Shown here in pieces: positions 26,751-35,864 of a stretch of DNA of 64,000 bases. The first letter of the stretch is position 1, and the number at the start of each line of letters is the position of its first letter. The notes beneath the pieces are model-generated. The model was not told the DNA's origin and did not search any database. It saw nothing but the letters and a program-made list of their open reading frames with translations. This DNA is from Pseudomonas sp. dw_612 (GTDB taxonomy: Bacteria; Pseudomonadota; Gammaproteobacteria; Pseudomonadales; Pseudomonadaceae). Where the stretch lies: NCBI RefSeq assembly GCF_018449725.1, contig NZ_JAAVVC010000005.1, positions 186,001-250,000 of the forward strand, given 5' to 3'. Made by a program: the position numbers and the translations under genes.

Positions 26751-29063
26751 TTAAGCCAACTGACTGCGCAACTGCCGCGCCGCCGCCACCATGTTCACCA
26801 ACGCCGCCTCAGTCTCCGGCCAGGCGCGAGTCTTCAAGCCGCAGTCCGGGTTGACCCACAGGCGCTCAGCCGGAATGCGCTTCACCGCTTTGCTCATCAA
26901 CTTGACCATCTCGGCCGTGTCCGGCACCCGTGGCGAGTGGATGTCATACACGCCGGGGCCGATGTCGTTCGGGTAGTCGAAGGCTTCGAAGGCCTCGAGC
27001 AATTCCATGTCCGAGCGCGAGGTTTCGATGGTGATCACGTCGGCGTCCATGGCCGCGATGGATTCGATCACGTCGTTGAATTCGCTGTAGCACATGTGGG
27101 TGTGGATCTGGGTTTCGTCGCGCACGCCGGACGCGGTGAGGCGGAAGGCTTCCACGGCCCAGTCGAGGTATTCCTGCCATTGCGCCCGGCGCAGGGGCAA
27201 GCCTTCGCGGAACGCGGCTTCGTCGATCTGCACGATTTTGATCCCGGCGTTTTCCAGGTCCGTCACTTCGTCGCGCAGGGCCAGGGCCAGTTGCTGCGCC
27301 TGGATTTTGCGCGACACGTCTTCGCGCGGGAACGACCACATCAGCATGGTCACGGGACCGGTAAGCATGCCTTTCATGACCTTGTCGGTCAGGCTTTGCG
27401 CGTAGGTGATCCAGTCGACAGTCATGGCGTTCGGGCGGCTCAGGTCGCCGTAGATGATCGCCGGTTTCACACAGCGCGAACCGTAGCTCTGGACCCAACC
27501 AAAACGGGTGAACAGGTAGCCGTCCAGTTGTTCGGCGAAGTACTCGACCATGTCGTTGCGCTCGGCTTCACCGTGCACCAGCACGTCCAGGCCCAGGCGT
27601 TCCTGGACTTGCACCGCGTGGCGGATTTCGCTGTGCATGGCGTCGGTGTAATCGTTGGCCGACAACTTGCCTTGCTTGAAGGACTGACGCGCCAGACGGA
27701 TCGAACCGGTCTGCGGGAACGAGCCGATGGTGGTGGTCGGGAACGCCGGCAATTGCAGGCGCGCCCGTTGTTGCTCGATGCGTTTGGCGAACGGCGAATG
27801 ACGTTGACTGTCCTTGGCGCCGACGGCGTTGATGCGGGCCTGGACCTCGGCTTTATGGATGCGCGGCGATTGCGCGCGGCTGGCCTGGATCGCCCGGCTT
27901 TCAGCCAACGCGGCTTGCACTTTCGGTGATTGCGGATCGTTGAGCGCATCGCGCAGCACGGCGATTTCACCGCACTTCTGCACGGCGAAGGCCAGCCAGG
28001 ATTTCAGCTCCGGGTCGAGTTTGTCTTCGCGCTCAAGGTCCACCGGGCTGTGCAGCAACGAGCAGGAACTGCTGACCCACAGGTTGTCGCCAAAGCGCTC
28101 TTGCGCCGGTTGCAGTTGCGCTAGCACCTGCTCCAACTCGCAACGCCAGACGTTACGACCGTTGACCAGGCCCACCGAGAGAACCTTGTAGGTCGGCAAG
28201 CGATCCAGCACCTGGCCGAGTTGATCCGGCGCACGCACCGCGTCGATATGCAGACCTTGCACCGGCAGGCTGACGGCCAGGCCGAGGTTGTCTTCCAGGC
28301 CGCTGAAGTACGTGGCTACCAGTTTGCGCAGCGGCGAGTATTGCAGGATGTGGTAGGCGCGTTCGAACGCATTTTTCCAGGCTTGCGGCAGGTCGAGGGT
28401 CAGGATTGGTTCGTCAATCTGCACCCATTCCACGCCTTGCTCGGCGAGGCGGCCGAGGATTTCGTTGTAGACCGGCAACAGGCGTTCGAGCAGTTCGAGT
28501 TTGTCGAAGTCGTTGCCTTTGGCCTTGCCCAACCACAGGTAAGTCAGCGGGCCGATGATCACCGGTTTGACGTTGTGGCCCAGGGCCTTGGCTTCGGCGA
28601 CTTCGTCAAACAGCTGTTCCCAGCTCAGTTTGAATGGTTGGTCAGCGCTGAATTCCGGGACCAGGTAGTGGTAGTTGGTGTCGAACCACTTGGTCAGCTC
28701 TTGGGCGTATTGCGCTTTAGTGTGTTCACCGCCGCAGCAGGCAGTGGTCGCGCCACGGGCCATGGCGAACAGGGTGTCGAGGGTCGGCTGGCCGCTGGCA
28801 TCCAGGGTGCTGTCGAAACGCTCGGGCACCACGCCGAAGGCCAGGGAATGGCTCAGCACCTGGTCGTACCAGGCGAAGTCGCCAACCGGCAGCAAATCGA
28901 TGCCGGCGTCTTTCTGCAATTGCCAGTGAGTGGCGCGCAATTGGCGGCCGACGGCTTTCAACGCGTTCTGATCGAGATCGCCCTTCCAGTAGGATTCGAG
29001 GGCTTTTTTCAGTTCGCGGTCAGCGCCGATACGTGGGAAACCGAGTGTGTGGGCCAGAGCCAT
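26751..29063 (-). CDS. metE: Cobalamin-independent methionine synthase MetE
   Basis: Transfers the methyl group of 5-methyltetrahydropteroyl-triglutamate to homocysteine, the last step of methionine synthesis without vitamin B12. The 770 residues have the expected length. The N-terminus [19 protein letters not shown] binds folate. The zinc site is visible in [11 protein letters not shown] and NPDCGLKTR. The ATG at 29063 has AGGAAG upstream; the frame stays open for 22 more codons. It is divergent from metR and presumably activated by MetR with homocysteine. Confidence 0.97.
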
Positions 29064-29128
29064 GGTGAGTTGCTTCCTATAAAAGAGGGTGTGAAAACAT
29101 GGCGCTATTGTCGACACCCAAGCCAACA

Positions 29129-29141
29129 TGAGACAAACTCA
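29129..29141. promoter_or_regulatory. Candidate MetR binding site
   Basis: TGAGACAAACTCA is a perfect TGAG-N5-CTCA inverted repeat, one base per half from the enterobacterial MetR consensus TGAA-N5-TTCA. It lies in the 120-base gap between metE and metR, 66 bases from the metE start. Confidence 0.5.
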
Positions 29142-29183
29142 ACCTTTTCGTGTTGATCACAAGTTTTCCTCATGGAGCCCCCG

Positions 29184-30101
29184 GTGCTTGAAATACGTCA
29201 CTTGAAGACCCTGCACGCCTTGCGCGAAGCCGATAGCCTGGTGGATGCGGCCGACCGCCTGCACCTGACGCAGTCCGCCCTTTCCCACCAGTTCAAGGAG
29301 CTTGAGGAACGGCTGGGGATGCCGTTGTTCGTGCGCAAGACCAAACCGGTGCGTTTCACCAGCGCCGGTTTGCGCCTGCTGCAACTGGCCGATGCGACCC
29401 TGCCGCTGCTGCGCGGCGCCGAGCGCGATATCGCGCGGCTGGCCGGTGGCACCGCCGGGCGTTTACACATGGCGATCGAGTGCCACAGCTGCTTCCAGTG
29501 GTTGATGCCGACCATCGACCAGTTCCGCGATGCGTGGCCGGAAGTCGAACTCGACCTGGCCTCGGGCTTTTCCTTCGCCCCACTGCCGGCCCTGGCCCGG
29601 GGTGATCTGGATTTGGTGGTGACCTCCGATCCGCTGGAACTGGCCGGGATCACCTACGTGCCGCTGTTCACTTATGAGGCGATGCTGGCGGTGGCCAATC
29701 AGCACCGCTTGGCGAACAAGGCGTACATCGTGCCGGAAGACTTGCTGACGGAAACCTTGATCACCTACCCGGTGGAGCGGGATCGGCTGGACATCTTCAC
29801 CCGTTTCCTCGAACCGGCCGACGTCGAACCGGCCCAGGTCCGTACGTCGGAACTGACGGTGATGATGATGCAATTGGTGGCCAGCGGACGCGGCGTGTGC
29901 GGCATGCCCCACTGGGCGCTGCATGAATACAGCTCACGGGGTTATGTGAAGGCCAAGCGGCTGGGGGAAAAAGGGCTGTTTGCGACGCTGTACGCCGGGA
30001 TTCGCGCGGACATGCTGGATGCACCGTATATGCGCGATTTCCTGCTGACGGCCAAGGACACATCGTTCTCGACCCTCGACGGGGTTAGCGCGGTTCGCTG
30101 A
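29184..30101 (+). CDS. metR: LysR-type regulator MetR
   Basis: LysR family activator of methionine genes, using homocysteine as co-inducer. Residues 1-60 form the helix-turn-helix (AADRLHLTQSALSHQFKELE) and the rest the effector-binding domain. It is divergent from metE as in many gammaproteobacteria. I chose the GTG at 29184 (product begins LEIRHLKTL, 305 residues) because GGAG lies six bases before it; the ATG at 29172 has no ribosome-binding site but remains possible. Confidence 0.92.
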   Translation: MLEIRHLKTLHALREADSLVDAADRLHLTQSALSHQFKELEERLGMPLFVRKTKPVRFTSAGLRLLQLADATLPLLRGAERDIARLAGGTAGRLHMAIECHSCFQWLMPTIDQFRDAWPEVELDLASGFSFAPLPALARGDLDLVVTSDPLELAGITYVPLFTYEAMLAVANQHRLANKAYIVPEDLLTETLITYPVERDRLDIFTRFLEPADVEPAQVRTSELTVMMMQLVASGRGVCGMPHWALHEYSSRGYVKAKRLGEKGLFATLYAGIRADMLDAPYMRDFLLTAKDTSFSTLDGVSAVR

Positions 30102-30117
30102 CTAAAAGCGGAAATCA

Positions 30118-30207
30118 AAAGATCGCAGCCTCGTTTCACTCGACAGCTCCTACAGGGTTTTGCGTACACCTGTAGGAGCTGTCGAGTGAAACGAGGCTGC
30201 GATCTTT
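30118..30207. repeat. Perfect 39-bp inverted repeat
   Basis: Two arms of 39 bases (30118-30156 and 30169-30207), identical as reverse complements, surround a 12-base spacer. The ends read AAAGATCGCAGCC and the inner ends CTCCTACAGG. It fills the gap between the convergent metR and GNAT genes and touches the GNAT stop codon. A shorter relative with the same outer end is at 50541. Confidence 0.9.
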
Positions 30208-30703
30208 AAATCTCACGCCACATGTGGATTTTGTCGAAGTAATCCTCGCCGACCCGCACGGCCAAAGGCTCCAGCCCGAACTGGATAAAGCCGCAGCGCT
30301 GATACAGCTTGAACGCGGCATCGTTGCCGGCAGTGACGGTCAACTGGATCAGCTTCAGGCCCGGATGGTTTTGCGCTTCAGTCAACGCCGCTTGCACCAA
30401 CTCAAACCCCAGCCCGCACTGGCGGACATTGCCCGACACGTACATGCCAAACAGCGTCGCCTTGTGCCGGGCCTTTTCCCGGGGTTCGAAGGCCAGGCCA
30501 ACGATGCCCGACAACTGGCCTTCCACGAACGCCCCAAACACCACATCGAGTTTGCTGGTCAACCGCGATTCCCACCAACCCAGCGGCATCACGGCACGTT
30601 CGCGCACGCTGGAGGTGAATGCTTGCGGGTGCCGGTCGTAGGCTTCGAGCATCAGTTCTCGATAGTCCAGCGCATGGCTGGCATCCAGGCGTTCGATCCA
30701 CAT
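30206..30703 (-). CDS. GNAT family N-acetyltransferase
   Basis: A 165-residue acetyltransferase with the acetyl-CoA loop motif (VSGNVRQCGLGFELVQAAL, about 95-113) and the C-terminal LYQRCGFIQFG typical of the fold. The substrate is unknown. The ATG at 30703 or a GTG two codons earlier may start it; AGGAC lies upstream of both. The start lies next to the end of the LysE gene, suggesting a two-gene operon. Confidence 0.85.
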   Translation of the reverse strand: MWIERLDASHALDYRELMLEAYDRHPQAFTSSVRERAVMPLGWWESRLTSKLDVVFGAFVEGQLSGIVGLAFEPREKARHKATLFGMYVSGNVRQCGLGFELVQAALTEAQNHPGLKLIQLTVTAGNDAAFKLYQRCGFIQFGLEPLAVRVGEDYFDKIHMWREI

Positions 30704-30705
30704 GG

Positions 30706-31344
30706 TCACGCCGTCCTGCGTTGTTCAAGCATCAGCCGCACCGCCAATGCCGACAGCACGAAGCCCATAAAATAACGCTGCACCGCCAGCCAGGTCGGGT
30801 TGCTGACGAACCACGACGCGATGCCGGCGGCGAACAGCGCAATCAGCAGGTTGACGCAGAAACTCACGCTGATCTGGGTCACGCCGAGGATGAGACTCTG
30901 GGTAAACACCGAACCATGTTCCGGGCTGATGAATTGCGGAAACACCGACAGGTAGAACACCGCGATCTTCGGGTTCAAAGCGCTGGTCAGAAACCCCATG
31001 GTGATCAGTTTGCGCGATGAATCCGGCGGCAACTGCTGGGCCTCGAATGGCGAGCGCGCGCCGGGTTTGACCGCTTGCCAGGCCAGCCACACCAGGTACA
31101 GCGCACCGGCCCATTTCAGTATTTCGTAGGCCATTGGCACCGCCAAAAACACTGCGGTCAAACCGGCCGCGGCGGCGAACAAATGCACGAAGAACCCCGC
31201 CACCACGCCGAGCAACGAGGTCACCCCGGCCTTGCGCCCCTGGCAGATCGAACGGGAGATCAGGTAAATCATGTTCGGCCCCGGCGTCAGTACCATCAGC
31301 AACGCGGCGGCGGCGAAGATCAGCAAGTCTTGAAGCGGAATCAT
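30706..31344 (-). CDS. LysE/RhtB family amino-acid exporter
   Basis: A 212-residue inner-membrane protein with six predicted helices and the family signature TPGPNMIYLISRSICQGRKAG near residue 20-40 in part, and the second repeat SALNPKIAVFYLSVFPQF. Such proteins export amino acids or homoserine lactones. The gene is followed directly by the acetyltransferase gene and preceded by a Nudix gene on the same strand. Confidence 0.9.
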   Translation of the reverse strand: MIPLQDLLIFAAAALLMVLTPGPNMIYLISRSICQGRKAGVTSLLGVVAGFFVHLFAAAAGLTAVFLAVPMAYEILKWAGALYLVWLAWQAVKPGARSPFEAQQLPPDSSRKLITMGFLTSALNPKIAVFYLSVFPQFISPEHGSVFTQSLILGVTQISVSFCVNLLIALFAAGIASWFVSNPTWLAVQRYFMGFVLSALAVRLMLEQRRTA

Positions 31345-31369
31345 GGGGCAGTCCTGGGTCCGGTTTTAA

Positions 31370-31792
31370 TCAGGCGATCGTGGTCAGCGAGGCTCGATAA
31401 AACGGCAGGATCACGTCCCGTGTCAATGGCGCCAGCGTGAGATGGCCGTCGGTGGCCGGGTCGATCCAACGCACTTCTTCGATCTCCGCCGCGGGATGGA
31501 CGTCTGAATCGATGCTCAGCAGAAAGAGTTCGGCCTGGACGATGAAACCGGGCTCGTTGGCGGCCGGTGCCGAGAACTGGCCCAGATACGCGGTTTGCGC
31601 CGGATCGATAAACAGGTTCAGTTCTTCTTCCAGTTCGCGGGCCAGGGCGCGGACCGGTTGCTCATGGGCTTCGATCTTGCCGCCCGGTTGCATGAAGGCT
31701 TCGGTGCCGCGTTTGCGGACCAGCAGGGTGCGGCCGTCGGGGCCGATCAGCAGGGCGGCGGCGATGTGGATGATGCGCGGTGGCGTGGACAT
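31370..31792 (-). CDS. Nudix hydrolase
   Basis: A 140-residue member of the Nudix family, which cleaves nucleoside diphosphate derivatives. The box reads G-x5-E-x7-RELEEELNL: all acidic metal ligands are present but the late Gly of the consensus (EExGU) is replaced by Asn. Gene order suggests co-transcription with the exporter 25 bases downstream. A REPIN lies upstream. Confidence 0.87.
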   Translation of the reverse strand: MSTPPRIIHIAAALLIGPDGRTLLVRKRGTEAFMQPGGKIEAHEQPVRALARELEEELNLFIDPAQTAYLGQFSAPAANEPGFIVQAELFLLSIDSDVHPAAEIEEVRWIDPATDGHLTLAPLTRDVILPFYRASLTTIA

Positions 31793-31831
31793 GGGTCTGG
31801 ATTGGCCTCGGTAAAAAGGCCATAAGAATAA

Positions 31832-31926
31832 CCTGTGGGAGCGGGCTTGCTCGCGAAAGCAGTGTGTCAGTCAAAATTTATGTCGACTGACACACCGCTT
31901 TCGCGAGCAAGCCCGCTCCCACGGGG
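31832..31926. repeat. REPIN
   Basis: Inverted pair of the main REP class between the Nudix start and the end of the HD-GYP gene. Confidence 0.9.
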
Positions 31927-31939
31927 ATTGCGGTGTTTT

Positions 31940-33301
31940 TTACGAGGTTTCGCGCTCCAATAGCGCTTCGACTTCCTCAGGGATTTTCACGAAGACGCTG
32001 TACTTGGCGCCTTCCATGGTTTCAAACGCGATCAACTTGTCCACCAACGGGCCATTCAGCACCTTGCCAGCATTGAGCAGCAGCATGCCGTTGTCGGCAT
32101 TGAGGTTGCGCGCCAGGATCATGCCCGCCGCCAGGTCGCGGGTGGTCAGCACTTTGACCGACGGATCGGCCAGGGTCACGTCGCTGAGGTACGCGGCGCA
32201 GACCTGAATGAAATCCTCCACCAGTTCGGGATCGTACAGCCGCCCGGCGTAGCTGCGGATATACACCAGTGCTTCGTCACTGTTCATCTGCCGTTCGAGG
32301 ATCAGCCCGCGCTGCAACTCGATAAAGTCCACCGCCAGTTTCAGCAACCGCGAACCAAACGGAATCGCCTCACCCTTGAGCCGGTCCGGGAAGCCGCTGC
32401 CGTCCCAGCGTTCCTGATGGTGCAGGATCAGGCGGGCAGCGTCTTTCATCGGGTCGAGGGTCATCAGCAGCGACTCGCTCTGCTTCGGATACTCGCGATA
32501 ACGGTCGCGATCGATGTGATGGAGCATGTCCGACGGCGTGATCATCATGCTGTCGGTCCAGCTCAGCTTACCGATGTTGTAGAGCGCGGCGGCCATGGTC
32601 AGGTCGCGGCTGGTGCCCTCGTCCAGCCCGTGGAGTTTGCAGTACACCCGCACCAGCTCGATGATCTGGCGGTTGGTCTGCTTGGCCGGCGGCAAGCGCA
32701 GATTGGCCAGCAACGAGAACACCTCGGTGCCGGTGACGTAGCTGTGTTTGAGCTCCTCGTAGGCCAGGTCAAGCATGTCAGCGGTCTGTTGCAGCTCGGA
32801 AGTGCGCGCCGCGACGTGTTTTTCCAGAGTGCTATTGAGGGTTTTCAGCTGATCGTTCTGCTGGCGGGTCAATTGCACCAGGCGTCGGCGTTCACTTTCG
32901 GAATGATGATGCTCCAGGGCCTGGCGCAGGGTCAGTTGCAGCTCCTCGTCGTTCCAGGGTTTGCTGATGTAACGGTGGATCTGTCCGTCGTTGATCGCCT
33001 TGATGATCGTCGGCAGGTCCGCGTAGCCAGTGAGCAGGATGCGCGTGGTCGCCGGGTAGAGCTGATGAATGTGGGCCAGCAACGTGGCGCCATCCATATT
33101 GGGCATGCGCGCGTCGCTCATCACCAGATCGATGGGCTGTTGCGCCATGATTTCCAGGGCTTGGGCCCCACTGGTGGCCAACAACACGTCGTAAGGCTGG
33201 CCGCGCAACAGACGACGCAGGCTGCTGAGGATTGATTCCTCGTCGTCGACCAGCAACACCTTGGGTTTATCGGTCAAAGTCGTAGGGAGTTGCTCTTCCA
33301 T
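31940..33301 (-). CDS. Response regulator with degenerate HD-GYP domain
   Basis: A 453-residue protein: receiver domain (residues 14-130, phospho-acceptor Asp63 in SDARMPNMDG), coiled coil (about 135-190) and an HDOD/HD-GYP-like region. Active HD-GYP enzymes hydrolyse c-di-GMP. Here the HD pair is lost (AALYNIGKLSW where LLHDIGK is usual) and GYP reads GFP in HHQERWDGSGFPDRLKG. Catalysis is therefore doubtful; it may bind c-di-GMP or partner GGDEF proteins. The start at 33301 has GAGGTGA. It is divergent from the c-di-GMP operon at 33520, with 218 bases between them, so co-regulation is likely. Confidence 0.85.
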   Translation of the reverse strand: MEEQLPTTLTDKPKVLLVDDEESILSSLRRLLRGQPYDVLLATSGAQALEIMAQQPIDLVMSDARMPNMDGATLLAHIHQLYPATTRILLTGYADLPTIIKAINDGQIHRYISKPWNDEELQLTLRQALEHHHSESERRRLVQLTRQQNDQLKTLNSTLEKHVAARTSELQQTADMLDLAYEELKHSYVTGTEVFSLLANLRLPPAKQTNRQIIELVRVYCKLHGLDEGTSRDLTMAAALYNIGKLSWTDSMMITPSDMLHHIDRDRYREYPKQSESLLMTLDPMKDAARLILHHQERWDGSGFPDRLKGEAIPFGSRLLKLAVDFIELQRGLILERQMNSDEALVYIRSYAGRLYDPELVEDFIQVCAAYLSDVTLADPSVKVLTTRDLAAGMILARNLNADNGMLLLNAGKVLNGPLVDKLIAFETMEGAKYSVFVKIPEEVEALLERETS

Positions 33302-33502
33302 GGCGTCACCTCGAGTGAAACGGGTCTGCGTTGTGGCAGGGCGACGACAAACATCCACGCTTGCCGGAGCCTGATCTACAGGCTAGATGATTTTCAGACA
33401 CCGCCTGCAACTGATTCATTCCATGCGCCCGAGCGAACTCCAGACAAGGGGCTATGCTCAGGTCACTCGGACCACATTCTGTGACCGTTCGGCCAGGTGA
33501 TC

Positions 33503-33519
33503 AGGGAAAGGATGCCCCT
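33503..33519 (+). promoter_or_regulatory. GGA-loop hairpin over a ribosome-binding site (RsmA/CsrA-like)
   Basis: AGGG and CCCT flank a loop AAAGGATGC, so the Shine-Dalgarno AAGGA of the leader ORF sits in a hairpin loop. AAGGATG resembles the core of CsrA/RsmA sites. That RsmA or RsmE binds here is inference. Confidence 0.4.
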
Positions 33520-33567
33520 ATGAACAGACCGTTTCGAATCGCTGTCGCCCCGGGCGCCTGCCTATGA
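33520..33567 (+). CDS. 15-residue leader peptide ORF
   Basis: ATG at 33520 is preceded by AAGGA at the proper distance and encodes MNRPFRIAVAPGACL, ending in a TGA that overlaps the next ATG (ATGA). The GGDEF-EAL gene that follows has no ribosome-binding site of its own, so its translation may depend on ribosomes ending here. Too short to judge by composition; the evidence is position and spacing only. Confidence 0.45.
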   Translation: MNRPFRIAVAPGACL

Positions 33568-35864
33568 ATGCGCTGATTGCACGGGCCAACCGACGCATTC
33601 TCATCGTCGACGATACGGCTTCGATCCATCAGGACTTCGCGAAGATCCTCAGCCCTCAGACCATTCAGGACGACGACCTGGACAGCACCGAAAGGGCGCT
33701 TTTCGGATCGACGGCAGCTATCACGTTGCAAAGCTTTATCCTCGAATCCGCGTTTCAGGGCCTTGAAGCCTTGAACAAGGTCGAAACGGCGCTGGCCAAC
33801 GACATGCCCTACGCCATGGCCTTCATCGACATGCGTATGCCACCGGGCTGGGACGGACTGGAAACCATCGAACGGCTGTGGCAGATCGATCCCAAGCTGC
33901 AAGTGGCGCTGTGCACGGCGTATTCCGACTACTCCTGGGAAGACATCGACGAACGCCTGGAGCTGGGCGATCGCCTGCTGATCCTGAAAAAACCCTTCGA
34001 TGCCATCGAAATCCGCCAGATGGCCAGCGCGCTCACGGCCAAATGGCAAATGACCGAAGACGCAGCGCTGAAAATGTCCCTGCTCGAACAAGCGGTGGAA
34101 GAACGCACGTTGGAGCTGTCCGACGCCAACATCATCGTGCAGAACAGCCCGACGATTCTGTATCGCCTTCGCGGCGAGCCGTCGTTTCCGCTGATGTATA
34201 TCTCGCACAACATCACCAAATACGGGCACGTCGCGGCCAAACTGGTGGCGTCGGCCAATTGGTCCAAGGAGCTGATTCACCCGGATGACCTGTCGAAAGT
34301 CGACGACGCCATGGAGCGGGTACTGGACCGCCATGCCCAGGGCGCTTCCATCGAGTTTCGCCTGCGCACCGGTGACGGGGCCTGGCGCTGGGTGGAAAAC
34401 CGCTACATCCCGGTGCGTGACGCCGAAGGCCGCTTGCTGGAAGTCGAAGGCATCATCCTCGACATCACTGAACGCCGGCTCGCCGAAGAGAAAATCGCCT
34501 TGCTGGCCCGCACCGACGGGCTGACCGGGCTGGCCAACCGCGCGACCCTGATCGAACGGTTGCACCAGGCGTTCGCGGCCAATCGTCGGGGCGCCACCGC
34601 GTTCGCGATTTTTTACCTGGACCTGGACCACTTCAAGCGCATCAACGACACCCTCGGCCACCCGGTGGGGGACCTGTTGTTGCAGGAAGTCGCCCGGCGG
34701 ATCAAGGCCTGCGTGCGCGAAAACGATGTGGTCGCGCGCCTGGGCGGTGACGAGTTCGCGATCTTGCAACTCGATGTCAGCGACCCGACCCAGTCCGCGG
34801 CGCTGGCGGCCAAGGTGCGCGATTCGCTGGTGCTGCCCTACTCCCTGAACGGTAACGATGTGCGGGCCTCGGTCAGCATCGGCATCAGCAGTTGCACCCC
34901 GGACATCCTCAGCGCCGACAGCCTGCTGACCCAGGCCGACATGGCGCTCTATCGCTCCAAGGAACAGGGCCGCAACCAGTACCACTTCCATTCCGAGGAG
35001 ATCAATCAGGAAGTGGTCGAGCGCATGACCATCGCCAGCGACCTGAAAACCGCGATCGATAACGAAGAGCTCGAACTGCATTACTGGCCGGAAGTGGACC
35101 TGAGCACCGGCAAGATCCTCGGCATGGAAGCCCAGGTCACCTGGAACCACCCGACCCGCGGGATCCTCGAAGGCCCGTCGTTCCTGCCGGCCGCGGAAAA
35201 AACCGGGACCATCGTCGCCCTCGGCCACTGGGTGCTGGACCAGGCCTGCCGGCAGATGCGCCAGTGGCGTGACGAAGACATGGCGCCGCCGGTGATTGCG
35301 ATCAAGCTGTCCCTGGCCCAGCTCAAGAGCGGTCCCGAGCTGATTTATGACGTGCTGCGCACCACCGCGCGCTGGGAACTGTGCCCCTGGGACCTGCGTT
35401 TCGACGTCACCGAAGCAACCCTGGCCCAAACCAAATGGACCCACAACGATGTGCTGCCGCGCCTGCGGGAGCTAGGCGTGAAGATCGCCATCGACGACTT
35501 CGGCACCGAATATTCTTCGTTCGACTACCTCAAGACCTATCAGGTCAATCACCTGAAACTCGCCCAGGCTTTCATTGACACAGCCGCCCAGGACCCGGCG
35601 AGCGCGAACACGTTGCGGGCGATTATTAATTTTGCCCGTGACGTAGGGATCGGAATCATTGCCGAAGGTGTCGAAACCCAGGAGCAACGCAGTTCGCTGA
35701 TGGCTACGGGTTCGCCGATGAACGCCCAAGGGTATTTCTTCAGCAAAGCGGTCAGCAGCCAACAAGCCGCCGAACTGCTGAAAGCCGGGAGCATCGTGCC
35801 CTCGGGCAGCGAAACCGGCCCGATCCCGGGCAACCCGCCTCGCTCCACGGAGGATAACGGATGA
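33564..35864 (+). CDS. REC-PAS-GGDEF-EAL protein, probable diguanylate cyclase
   Basis: A 766-residue response regulator: enlarged receiver (residues 10-165, Asp89 in IDMRMPPGWDG), PAS domain (about 190-308), GGDEF (about 313-470) and EAL (about 490-740). The GGDEF site is intact (LGGDEF, 394-398) with inhibitory-site RxxD (REND, 385-388), so it should make c-di-GMP. The EAL half is degenerate: EAL is EAQ (522-524) and the metal-binding Asn of VNVS-type motifs is Lys581, with DDFGTEYSS in place of DDFGTGYSS. First gene of a coupled operon; it overlaps the next gene by four bases. Confidence 0.9.
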   Translation: MNALIARANRRILIVDDTASIHQDFAKILSPQTIQDDDLDSTERALFGSTAAITLQSFILESAFQGLEALNKVETALANDMPYAMAFIDMRMPPGWDGLETIERLWQIDPKLQVALCTAYSDYSWEDIDERLELGDRLLILKKPFDAIEIRQMASALTAKWQMTEDAALKMSLLEQAVEERTLELSDANIIVQNSPTILYRLRGEPSFPLMYISHNITKYGHVAAKLVASANWSKELIHPDDLSKVDDAMERVLDRHAQGASIEFRLRTGDGAWRWVENRYIPVRDAEGRLLEVEGIILDITERRLAEEKIALLARTDGLTGLANRATLIERLHQAFAANRRGATAFAIFYLDLDHFKRINDTLGHPVGDLLLQEVARRIKACVRENDVVARLGGDEFAILQLDVSDPTQSAALAAKVRDSLVLPYSLNGNDVRASVSIGISSCTPDILSADSLLTQADMALYRSKEQGRNQYHFHSEEINQEVVERMTIASDLKTAIDNEELELHYWPEVDLSTGKILGMEAQVTWNHPTRGILEGPSFLPAAEKTGTIVALGHWVLDQACRQMRQWRDEDMAPPVIAIKLSLAQLKSGPELIYDVLRTTARWELCPWDLRFDVTEATLAQTKWTHNDVLPRLRELGVKIAIDDFGTEYSSFDYLKTYQVNHLKLAQAFIDTAAQDPASANTLRAIINFARDVGIGIIAEGVETQEQRSSLMATGSPMNAQGYFFSKAVSSQQAAELLKAGSIVPSGSETGPIPGNPPRSTEDNG

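Noticed and set aside
33501..35444. Long minus-strand frame of 647 codons opposite the first GGDEF-EAL gene
   Set aside because: Shadow frame; the plus strand encodes recognisable REC, PAS, GGDEF and EAL domains.
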